A stretch of 64,000 nt of DNA from Desulfoferula mesophila (lineage in GTDB: Bacteria; Desulfobacterota; Desulfarculia; Desulfarculales; Desulfarculaceae): positions 2,185,501-2,249,500 of the forward strand of contig NZ_AP028679.1 in assembly GCF_037076455.1 (NCBI RefSeq), in the 5' to 3' direction. Both the position numbers and the translations under genes were made by a program. Below, piece by piece: positions 1-6,921 of this stretch. The notes under the pieces were generated by a model that worked only from the letters and a program-made list of their open reading frames with translations, did not search any database and was not told where the DNA came from. The stretch's first letter is position 1. Every line of letters begins with the position of its first letter.

Positions 1-467
1 GGAGCGTCTTCCAGGTTCACGGTCATGCCGTCAAAGTGCGAACGGATGAAAGCCGCGTCCTTGTGGTTCAGGGGCACGTCGATGGTGCATCCGGCCGGGC
101 CGCGCTTTTTTACCGAGGGTATCAGGGCCAGGCCCCGGCCCAAGGCCTTGCGGAAGGGGGCGCCCAGCTTGGGGTGCAGGATGGCCGCGCCGTGCTCCAA
201 CTCGCCGTCCAGGCCGATTATGGCCGCCTTGCCGTAGCTCTCGCATTGCTCGGGGGCGATGCCCAGGGCCTCGCGGGCCTTGTTGCCCAAAAGGTCGCCC
301 AACTGTTCACCGATGTTCATCAGCTCGCTGAGGTCCTCGGCGTATTCGTGGGCAAAGGGGTTGTGGATAACCGCGATGGCCGCCGCTTTGCGGGTGGCGG
401 GCTTGATGTCGCGGCCCGCCTCCTGCAGGGTCTCCTCCACTATGGTCACCAGCTTGCGAATCTGCAT
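1..467 (-). CDS. PF06684 (AA_synth/DUF1185) family protein, 3' end outside window
   Basis: The gene starts with ATG at 467, reading MQIRKLVTIVEETLQEAG, behind GGAGAT. About 155 codons are visible before the window edge, so the C-terminus is missing. The sequence resembles the PF06684 'amino acid synthesis' family, whose biochemical role is not established; the visible part carries a conserved-looking stretch around PFAHEYAEDL. It lies 30 bp downstream of the enamidase gene on the same strand and is probably in one transcript with it and the XRE-cupin regulator. Context suggests a role in N-heterocycle or amide catabolism, which is inference from neighbours only. Confidence 0.75.
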   Translation of the reverse strand, partial: MQIRKLVTIVEETLQEAGRDIKPATRKAAAIAVIHNPFAHEYAEDLSELMNIGEQLGDLLGNKAREALGIAPEQCESYGKAAIIGLDGELEHGAAILHPKLGAPFRKALGRGLALIPSVKKRGPAGCTIDVPLNHKDAAFIRSHFDGMTVNLEDA

Positions 468-497
468 GGTTTCATCTCCAGGAAATTGAGAAAAATA

Positions 498-1655
498 CTA
501 GTCCACCACCTGGGCCTTGCGAACCGCCGGCGGGGTGTTGCGGCTTACCTTGGCCACGATCTTGCCGTCGATAAGGATCATGCTCACGCCGGGGGTGTCG
601 CCCTCGGAAAGGGCCTCGAGCACGTCGGCGCCCGGTGAGCCGATGGGCGTGTCCATGAATACCAGGTCGGCTTCCAGGCCCACGGCGATCCGGCCCCGAT
701 TTAGGCCGTAAAGCTTGGCGGTGTTGCCGCTGGCCATGGCCACGGTAAGCTCAGGCGCCACCCCGCCCAGGCTGGCCACCATGGCCATGTTGCGCAGGAT
801 GCCCAGGGTCACCACCCCGGTGCCGCTGGGTGCGTCGTTGCCGAAGATCACCCGGCCCCATTGCTTGGTCTCGTCCATGTAGCGGGCCACCTCGGCGGCG
901 CGCTTCACGTTGCCGCACTGCACGATCTCGATGGCCACGTCGGTCTGGTCGATGATGCGCTTGGCTTCTTCCAGGCTCACCGCGGTGGGCCCGCCGTTGA
1001 TGTGGCTGGCCACCGAGGGTCCGGTAGCGATGATTTGTTCGGCGCCCACCGGGGAAGATCCGGGAATGGAGGTGCCGCCGGTGTGCATCATCACCACCAT
1101 GCCGCGGGCCTTGGCCCAGGAGGCCATCTCGGTGGACTCGGGCGGGTTCTTGACCGAACCCAGGCCCACCTCGCCCACGACCTTGACCCCGGCCTGGGCG
1201 CATTCTTCGATGTCCGCCTCGGTGAGGCCCTTTTCCAAAATCAGCGCGCCGCCCAAGACCTTCATGCCTCCGGGGCGCACAGCGGCCCAGCTCTTGGCGG
1301 CCACGATGGCCAGACACTTGGTGCCCAGGGCGTCCTTGGGCCGGCCGGGCAGGTGGACCTCGCCCGCGCTGATGGAGGTGGTCACGCCGCCGTGCAGGGA
1401 AGAATCCAGGAAGTTGACCATCTGCTGCCGGGGGGTCCAGTCGCCCAAGACCACGTGGCAGTGCGAGTCGATGAGGCCGGGGGTGAGTGCGCAACCCTGG
1501 GCGTCGATCACCATGGCGCCTTGGGGAGCCGCGAGGCCCGAGCCGATTTGTTGGATCAGTCCGTCGGCGATTACCAGGCTGTCGGCATCAAGGATGGGCT
1601 GGTCAATATCGCCGCTAAGCATGAGACCGACGTTTTTTACCAAAACCGAACTCAT
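498..1655 (-). CDS. ena: Enamidase-like amidohydrolase (6-oxo-tetrahydronicotinate hydrolysis)
   Basis: 385 aa, full length for the family. Enamidase opens 1,4,5,6-tetrahydro-6-oxonicotinate to 2-formylglutarate and ammonia in anaerobic nicotinate degradation. The amidohydrolase metal-site pattern is visible: H65-C-H67, E162, H191 (MMHTGGTSIPGSS), H218 (SHINGG) and D274 (FGNDAPSGTG). The segments HGGVTT, FPGRPKDA-like LPGRPKDAL and VEIVQCGN-like IEIVQCGN match what I recall of the Eubacterium barkeri enzyme, including outside the metal ligands. The ATG at 1655 follows AAGGA. It sits 28 bp after the XRE-cupin regulator and diverges from the TRAP/molybdenum hydroxylase/6-hydroxynicotinate reductase genes, which supply the preceding pathway steps. 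A related cyclic enamide or lactam substrate is the main alternative. Confidence 0.82.
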   Translation of the reverse strand: MSSVLVKNVGLMLSGDIDQPILDADSLVIADGLIQQIGSGLAAPQGAMVIDAQGCALTPGLIDSHCHVVLGDWTPRQQMVNFLDSSLHGGVTTSISAGEVHLPGRPKDALGTKCLAIVAAKSWAAVRPGGMKVLGGALILEKGLTEADIEECAQAGVKVVGEVGLGSVKNPPESTEMASWAKARGMVVMMHTGGTSIPGSSPVGAEQIIATGPSVASHINGGPTAVSLEEAKRIIDQTDVAIEIVQCGNVKRAAEVARYMDETKQWGRVIFGNDAPSGTGVVTLGILRNMAMVASLGGVAPELTVAMASGNTAKLYGLNRGRIAVGLEADLVFMDTPIGSPGADVLEALSEGDTPGVSMILIDGKIVAKVSRNTPPAVRKAQVVD

Positions 1656-1683
1656 TTGATTCGCTTCCTTTCAGAAATGGCTT

Positions 1684-2241
1684 TTACCAACTGGGGGGAG
1701 TGACGACCCATACCAGCCGGCAGGGTTGCTTGGCCTCGTTGGTCCAGGCATGGGGTTGAGTGGAGGAATAGTAAAAGGAAGAACCGGCGGGAACCTGGTA
1801 GACGTTGTCGCCCAGGCGCAAGGTGAGTTCGCCCTCCAGAACCAAGCCGAACTCCTCGCCAACGTGATGATAATCTTCCTTGGCGCCTCCGCCGGGTTGG
1901 ATCACTGTGTAAAATGGCTGCATGTGGCGATGCTTGACCATGCGCACCATCTGCTTGATGTCCGCTTTCCAGCGGGGCAGGCTCACCCTGACCCATTGCG
2001 ATGGGTCGAGCACCACGGGATCCTCATCGGTTTCATCGTCAAAGAAATCCACGATCCTGGCTTCCAGGACCGCAGCGATTTTTTTCAGGGTAGCGATGGA
2101 GGGAGAGGCCTTGTCGTTTTCGATCTGAGATAAATGCGCCGCCGTGCAGTGGGCCTGTTTGGCCACCTGCTGCAAGGTAAGGTTTTTGGCCAACCTCAAT
2201 GCCCTTAATTTGCCGCCTAGTGTTTCCAAGGCCTCCGTCAC
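1684..2241 (-). CDS. XRE-family regulator with C-terminal cupin domain
   Basis: 185 aa. Residues about 10-65 form a Cro/C1-type helix-turn-helix (LTLQQVAKQAHCTAAHLSQI then ENDKASPS), and residues about 110-183 form a cupin barrel (EEFGLVLEGELTLRLGD, ending in PHAWTN). This HTH-cupin architecture is typical of single-component regulators that bind a small metabolite in the cupin. It is the first gene of a minus-strand unit with the enamidase and PF06684 genes and is divergent from dctP, so it most likely controls both directions through the 412-bp intergenic region and senses the N-heterocycle or a product (inference). Confidence 0.88.
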   Translation of the reverse strand: MTEALETLGGKLRALRLAKNLTLQQVAKQAHCTAAHLSQIENDKASPSIATLKKIAAVLEARIVDFFDDETDEDPVVLDPSQWVRVSLPRWKADIKQMVRMVKHRHMQPFYTVIQPGGGAKEDYHHVGEEFGLVLEGELTLRLGDNVYQVPAGSSFYYSSTQPHAWTNEAKQPCRLVWVVTPPSW

Positions 2242-2301
2242 TCCCGCGCCATTTCAAAAACTGCTTGACGACAGCGCCATATTAAATATAAATTAAAAAA
2301 T

Positions 2302-2330
2302 ATACTATCTATTAAAAAGGTATTGGTCAA
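2302..2330 (-). promoter_or_regulatory. Sigma-70-type promoter of the XRE-cupin/enamidase unit
   Basis: Read on the minus strand there is a -35 TTGACC (2330-2325), a 17-bp spacer and a -10 TAGTAT (2307-2302), about 60 bp before the regulator's ATG. The surrounding stretch is strongly AT-rich compared with the genome. The spacer contains most of a 20-bp element found again near 59560. Confidence 0.6.
2306..2325 (-). repeat. Copy 1 of a 20-bp upstream element (19/20 identical to 59560-59579)
   Basis: The plus strand reads TATCTATTAAAAAGGTATTG here and TATCTATAAAAAAGGTATTG at 59560-59579. Both copies lie upstream of a minus-strand gene, 65 and 57 bp from its start codon. Here it overlaps the predicted promoter spacer. 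It could be a shared regulator site or a chance match between AT-rich promoters. Confidence 0.45.
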
Positions 2331-2434
2331 GGGCAAAAGGGATCACGTGGTCAGGTAATAACAAAATTGAAGCTTTTCCGCAGTTTCTCGGATAGTTGGC
2401 TGCGGATACCCTGCAACCGCTGATGACAATTTCC

Positions 2435-2462
2435 TTGACGTCTAGGAGATTTTAACTATATT
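2435..2462 (+). promoter_or_regulatory. Sigma-70-type promoter for the dctPQM catabolic operon
   Basis: TTGACG (2435-2440), a 16-bp spacer, then TATATT (2457-2462), followed by an AT-rich start region. It lies about 190 bp upstream of dctP and leaves a long leader that contains a possible 41-codon ORF. It is the best plus-strand promoter match in the divergent intergenic region. Confidence 0.5.
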
Positions 2463-2527
2463 TTAACATTTAAAGCAAATATTAATTTTACGCGAATTTG
2501 GCCCTCTTTGCCGCAAGGGAAGGGCGC

Positions 2528-2653
2528 ATGACGACGAACAAACGATTTTACCATTGGCGTTTGGCTATGTTATGGCGCTTACACATGCGTGCCCTCCAGG
2601 GTGCGGAGGTCGGCGCTGGATCCATGTCACATTACTCAAGGAGGGCAATCTAG
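2528..2653 (+). CDS. Possible 41-aa leader ORF abutting dctP
   Basis: ATG at 2528 behind an AAGGGAAGG-like Shine-Dalgarno, reading MTTNKRFYHWRLAMLW at its N-terminus. Its TAG stop at 2651-2653 directly abuts the dctP ATG (TAGATG), and it runs through the dctP ribosome binding site. It has no recognisable family. The abutting arrangement would permit translational coupling, but an ORF this short may be chance. Confidence 0.25.
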   Translation: MTTNKRFYHWRLAMLWRLHMRALQGAEVGAGSMSHYSRRAI

Positions 2654-3727
2654 ATGAGAAAGTCTGCTTGGTTGTTGGGCCTGTTCGCGGCGCTCATGAT
2701 CTGCTTCGGCGGATTCACCGGCGCCAAGGCGGCTGACGAGAAAAAGAGCATCCATATCAAGTTCTCCACCTGGCATCCCCCGATGAGCCGCGAGGTGAAA
2801 ACCGTATGGATTCCCATGCTGGAGGAACTCAAGAAACGCAGCAACGGCCGCATCACCTATACCCTCTATGCCGGCGGCGCCTTGGGCAAGGGCCCCGAGC
2901 ACTTTGACATCGTCAAAAACGGCCTGGCCGACATGGGCTACTTTACCGCCACCTGGACCCCGGGCCGCTTCCCCCTCACCGACGTGCTGTCCATGGCAAG
3001 TTGGGTGGACGGCAAGGACCTGGCCGCCAACATCGGCAACCAGGTATACGAAAAGGCCCTGCAGGAAGAGTTCAAGGGCGTCAAGGTGCTGGAACTCAAC
3101 GGCTGCATCCAGTCCTTCCTGTGGACCACCAAGCCGGTGCACACCCTGGAAGACCTGAAGGGCCTGAAGATCCGCACCCCCGGCGGCATGCAGACCGGCT
3201 ACATCAAGTCCCTGGGCGCCCAGCCCGTGTTCATGCCCTTGGGCGACGTTTACCTGGCCATGGAGACCGGCACCATCGACGGTCTGGTCACCTGCCCCCC
3301 GCTGGTTCTGGCCTTCAAGCTCTATGAAGTGGCCAAGTACGGCGTCAAGGCCACCTTCGGCTGCGTGTCCGAAGGCGTGATCATGAACGAGAAGTTCTGG
3401 AACAACACTCCCCCGGATCTGCAGAAGATCATCGTGGAGGTGGTGGGCAACCCCTTCGCCACCACCCACGGTCTGGACAAGAAGACCTACGCCCAGATGA
3501 TCACCGAGATCCAGGGCAAGGGCGTGAAGCTCTACACCCTGCCTCCCAAGGAGGAAGAGCGCTGGTTCACCCGCTTCCAGGAGGTCACCCGCAAGTGGGT
3601 GGCTGAAATGGAAAAGCAGGGCAAGCCCGCCAAGGAAGCCGTGATGATGTACACCAAGATCGTGGAGCAGGCCGGTTCCAAGTGCGTGGCCGCGCCCCCC
3701 GAGTGGCACACCGACGGAAAGAAGTAA
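2654..3727 (+). CDS. dctP: TRAP transporter periplasmic solute-binding protein (DctP family)
   Basis: 357 aa with a cleavable signal peptide at residues 1 to about 26 (hydrophobic core LLGLFAALMICFGG, cleavage after AKA). The mature part follows the DctP fold, with FSTWHPPM near its start, GLKIRTPGG and PLGDVYLAMETGTIDG. The ATG has AAGGAGG 9 bp upstream. This protein would capture a carboxylate in the periplasm for DctQM. Its operon position before a molybdenum hydroxylase and 6-hydroxynicotinate reductase makes nicotinate or a related heteroaromatic acid the likely ligand (inference; DctP sequences alone do not reveal the ligand). Confidence 0.93.
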   Translation: MRKSAWLLGLFAALMICFGGFTGAKAADEKKSIHIKFSTWHPPMSREVKTVWIPMLEELKKRSNGRITYTLYAGGALGKGPEHFDIVKNGLADMGYFTATWTPGRFPLTDVLSMASWVDGKDLAANIGNQVYEKALQEEFKGVKVLELNGCIQSFLWTTKPVHTLEDLKGLKIRTPGGMQTGYIKSLGAQPVFMPLGDVYLAMETGTIDGLVTCPPLVLAFKLYEVAKYGVKATFGCVSEGVIMNEKFWNNTPPDLQKIIVEVVGNPFATTHGLDKKTYAQMITEIQGKGVKLYTLPPKEEERWFTRFQEVTRKWVAEMEKQGKPAKEAVMMYTKIVEQAGSKCVAAPPEWHTDGKK

Positions 3728-3768
3728 CAACCTCATCGGCAGGATCGTGCCCATGATCGGGAGTGGAT

Positions 3769-4257
3769 ATGCAAGCGTATGAGAACGTAAAGGCCTTTAT
3801 CCAAAAGGTCACGCGAATACTGACCTACGTGGGCATGTTCCTGCTCATTCCCATGATGCTGTTGACGGCGGCCGAAGTGGTGGGCCGGGGCATTTGGTCC
3901 CGGCCCATCCCCGGCACCTTGGAGCTGTCCAGCTACATGCTGTCGATTTTTATCCTGCTGGGGCTGGCCTACACCCAGCAAGTCAGGGGTCACGTTAGGG
4001 TGACCATGTTCACCGACCGCCTGCCCGAGAAAGTGGCCCTGAGCATGGATGTCTTCACCACCCTGTTGAGCATCTTCATCATCGCCATGCTCTGCTGGCA
4101 AGGCTACAAGGTGGCCATGGAAGAGGTCTCGGTATCGGACATGCTGCGCGTCCCCCAGTATCCCTTCCGGATGCTGGTGGCGGTGGGAGCTTTTTTCCTG
4201 TGTCTGGAGTTGTTGTGCGATTTGGTGGACACCGTGCGCAGGCTGGCAGGTAAATGA
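3769..4257 (+). CDS. dctQ: TRAP transporter small membrane subunit (DctQ)
   Basis: 162 aa with four hydrophobic segments, beginning around MFLLIPMMLLTAAEVVGRG, as expected of DctQ. The ATG at 3769 is preferred because GGGAG lies 5 bp upstream; a GTG at 3763 in the same frame is the alternative. Its TGA overlaps the dctM start (ATGATGA), indicating translational coupling. It links the DctM channel to the binding protein. Confidence 0.9.
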   Translation: MQAYENVKAFIQKVTRILTYVGMFLLIPMMLLTAAEVVGRGIWSRPIPGTLELSSYMLSIFILLGLAYTQQVRGHVRVTMFTDRLPEKVALSMDVFTTLLSIFIIAMLCWQGYKVAMEEVSVSDMLRVPQYPFRMLVAVGAFFLCLELLCDLVDTVRRLAGK

Positions 4258-5567
4258 TGATTGATCCAGTAACCATAGGCGTAATCGGAACTATCGCCGT
4301 ATTCGTGCTGCTGTTCCTGGGTATGCCCATTGCCTTCGCCTTGATGCTGGTGGGCTTCTCGGGCATAAGCATGTTGGCCTCGGTCGACGCCGCCTTGCCC
4401 AAGGTGGCCAGCACGGTGTGGGAAGTCTCGTCCTTCTACCCCTACACCGTCATTCCCTTGTTTATCGTAATGGGAGGTTTTGCCAGCAGCTCGGGACTTA
4501 CCAGCGAGATGTACGGCACCTTTGACAAGTGGATGCGCCGTTTGCCCGGAGGTTTGGCCATAGCCACCATCGGGGCCTGTGGCGGCTTCTCGGCGGTTTC
4601 CGGCTCCTCGGTGGCCACCGCCGCGGCCATGGGCACCGTGGCCCTGCCGGAGATGAAGCGCTTCAATTACAAATCCAGCCTGGCGGCCGGGTCGGTGGCC
4701 GCGGGCGGCACCCTGGGCTTTTTGATCCCCCCCAGCATCGGCTTCGTGGTCTACGGCATGATCACCGAGCAATCCATCGGCAAGCTGTTGGTGGCGGGCA
4801 TGTTGCCGGGCGTCGTGCTGGGCTTGGCCTACGTGGGCATCGTCATCGCCTGGGTCAAGATGTACCCCGATGCGGCCCCCACAAGCCCGGAGCGGGTGAC
4901 CTGGGCCGAAAAGTTCGCCTCCCTCAAGGGCGTTTGGGAGCCTTTGGTGCTGTTCATGGTCGTCATGGGCGGCATCTACGCGGGATTCTTCACCCCCACC
5001 GAGGCCGGCGCGGTGGGCGCCACGGTCTTGTTCCTCGTGGCTCTCATCAAGAGGCGCCTTTCCTGGCAGGTGCTCATCGGGGCGCTGATCGAATCGGTGC
5101 GCATCTCGGTGATGGTGCTGTTTTTGGTGGCCGGAGCCAACGTGTTCAGCTACTTCCTGGCCCTGTCCACCATCCCCACCCAGGTGGCCGGCTGGGCGGC
5201 GAGCCTGGATGTCTCGCCCTACCTGATCCACACCGTCATCATCCTGATCTACCTTTTCCTGGGCTGCTTCCTGGACGCCATCTCCATGATGGTGCTCACC
5301 CTGCCGGTGATCTATCCCATCATCACCGCCTTGCACTTCGATCCCATCTGGTTCGGGGTCATCGCGGTGCTCATGATGGAGGCCGGTCTGATCACCCCGC
5401 CCATGGGCCTGAACATCTTCACCGTGGCGGGCGTTTCCCCGGACATAAAGCTGGAGACCATCTTCAAGGGGGTCGCTCCCTTCTTGCTGGCCATCTTCTT
5501 CGTGGCCTTTTTGATCACGGTCATCCCCGGCATCGCCACGCTTTTGCCCAACATGATGACCCGGTAG
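4254..5567 (+). CDS. dctM: TRAP transporter large permease subunit (DctM)
   Basis: 437 aa, highly hydrophobic with about 12 predicted membrane segments. DctM hallmarks include FLGMPIAFALM, SGSSVATAAAMG, FLIPPSIGFVVYG and FLDAISMMVLTLP. It starts at the first of two tandem ATGs overlapping the dctQ stop. It is the ion-coupled channel of the TRAP system. It ends 14 bp before the 2Fe-2S hydroxylase subunit, placing uptake and first oxidation in one operon. Confidence 0.94.
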   Translation: MMIDPVTIGVIGTIAVFVLLFLGMPIAFALMLVGFSGISMLASVDAALPKVASTVWEVSSFYPYTVIPLFIVMGGFASSSGLTSEMYGTFDKWMRRLPGGLAIATIGACGGFSAVSGSSVATAAAMGTVALPEMKRFNYKSSLAAGSVAAGGTLGFLIPPSIGFVVYGMITEQSIGKLLVAGMLPGVVLGLAYVGIVIAWVKMYPDAAPTSPERVTWAEKFASLKGVWEPLVLFMVVMGGIYAGFFTPTEAGAVGATVLFLVALIKRRLSWQVLIGALIESVRISVMVLFLVAGANVFSYFLALSTIPTQVAGWAASLDVSPYLIHTVIILIYLFLGCFLDAISMMVLTLPVIYPIITALHFDPIWFGVIAVLMMEAGLITPPMGLNIFTVAGVSPDIKLETIFKGVAPFLLAIFFVAFLITVIPGIATLLPNMMTR

Positions 5568-5581
5568 GGAGGTGTGTCCAA

Positions 5582-6064
5582 GTGGCGCTCAACTTCACTC
5601 TTAACGGCCATAAGGTGAGCCTGGAGGACGTGCCGGGCGAAGCCACCCTGTTGGAAGTGCTGCGCGGCCGCCTGGGCCTGTTGGGGGCCAAGGAGGGCTG
5701 CGGAGTGGGGGAGTGCGGCGCCTGCACCGTGCTCTTGGACGGCAAGGCCGTGGACTCCTGTCTAACCGCCGCCTGGCAGGCCGCCGGACGCCAAGTCGCC
5801 ACCGTGGAGGGCTTGGCCGTCGGCGACGAGCTGCATCCCATGCAAAAAGGCTTCGTGGAAACCGGCGCGGTGCAGTGCGGCTTTTGCACGCCGGGCATGA
5901 TCCTCACCGCCCTGGATTTGGTGGAGCAGAGCCCCGAGCCCAGCGACGAGCAGATACGCCGGGCCTTGTCGGGCAACCTGTGCCGCTGCACCGGTTACCA
6001 TGACGTGGTGCGCGCCGTGCGCCGGGGAGCCAAGTACATGCGCGGAGAAGGGGAGGAGGCATGA
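5582..6064 (+). CDS. Molybdenum hydroxylase 2Fe-2S subunit (nicotinate dehydrogenase small-subunit-like)
   Basis: 160 aa. The GTG start at 5582 sits 7 bp after GGGAGGTG. The N-terminal plant-ferredoxin-type cluster has C40, C45, C48 and C60 (CGVGECGACTVLLDG), and the second, helical 2Fe-2S site has C99, C102, C134 and C136 (QCGFCTPGM, LCRCTGY). This is the electron-transfer subunit of the xanthine dehydrogenase family. Its stop overlaps the FAD subunit start (ATGA), so the subunits are co-translated. Family members act on many heterocycles; nicotinate is proposed from the neighbouring hnr and ena genes. Confidence 0.9.
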   Translation: MALNFTLNGHKVSLEDVPGEATLLEVLRGRLGLLGAKEGCGVGECGACTVLLDGKAVDSCLTAAWQAAGRQVATVEGLAVGDELHPMQKGFVETGAVQCGFCTPGMILTALDLVEQSPEPSDEQIRRALSGNLCRCTGYHDVVRAVRRGAKYMRGEGEEA

Positions 6065-6921
6065 GCCGCTTCCTGACCCCCGCCACGCTGCCCGAGGCCC
6101 TGGAGGCCCTGGCCCGGCCCGGCGCTAAGGTCTTGGCCGGAGGCACCGACCTGATGATCGCCCTGCGCCAGGCCCGCCTGGAAGGCGCGGCCCTGCCCGA
6201 GTTGCTGGTGGACGTGACCCGCCTGCCCGAGCTGAAGCGCCTGGAGCTGGACGGCTCCGCCTGCTACCTGGGGGCTGGTTTGACGTTCCGCTATCTGGAA
6301 GAAAGCCCGGAGGTGAACCGCCGCCTGCCGGTTTTGGCCCAGGCCGCCTCCAAGGTGGGCTGCCAACAGATTCGCCAGACCGGCACCATCGGGGGCAACG
6401 TGGCCAACGGCTCCCCGGCGGCGGACAGCCTCAGCGCCCTGGTGGCCCTGGACGCGGTGGCCGAGATCGCCTCCCAGGAGGGGGTGCGCCACTGCCCCTT
6501 GCCCGAGCTGATCACCGCGCCCAACCGGACCACGCTGGCCCCCGGCGAGCTGATCCTGGGCTACGCCGTCAGCCCGCCCCCCGAGCCCGAAGGCCAGGTG
6601 TTCCTCAAGGTGGGCCGCCGCCACGAGGTGGCGGTGGCGCGGCTCAACCTGGCCGCCTGCCTGGACCGCGCCATGAACGACCCCCGGGTGGTGCTGGGCT
6701 CCTGCTTTCCCTCTCCCCGCCGCCTGACCGACGTGGAGGAGCTTGTCAAGAGCGGCGAGCCGGGCCCCGCGCTTTGGCAGGCCGCCGGCGACAAGGCGGC
6801 CGGCCACTTCACCGACGTGTGCGGCTGGCGCTCATCGGCCACCTACAAGGTCCCGGCCATCACCCGGATAACCGCCCGGGCCCTAAGCCTGGCCTGGGCC
6901 GGCCTGGAGGAGCGCTCATGA
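6061..6921 (+). CDS. Molybdenum hydroxylase FAD-binding subunit
   Basis: 286 aa, with a PCMH-type FAD fold (VLAGGTDLMIAL at about 24-34; RQTGTIGGNVANGSPAADS at about 105-123) and a CO dehydrogenase flavoprotein C-terminal region. It passes electrons from the iron-sulfur subunit to NAD(P) or another acceptor. It overlaps its neighbours by 4 bp on both sides, giving the usual S-F-L order of a heterotrimeric hydroxylase. Confidence 0.9.
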   Translation: MSRFLTPATLPEALEALARPGAKVLAGGTDLMIALRQARLEGAALPELLVDVTRLPELKRLELDGSACYLGAGLTFRYLEESPEVNRRLPVLAQAASKVGCQQIRQTGTIGGNVANGSPAADSLSALVALDAVAEIASQEGVRHCPLPELITAPNRTTLAPGELILGYAVSPPPEPEGQVFLKVGRRHEVAVARLNLAACLDRAMNDPRVVLGSCFPSPRRLTDVEELVKSGEPGPALWQAAGDKAAGHFTDVCGWRSSATYKVPAITRITARALSLAWAGLEERS

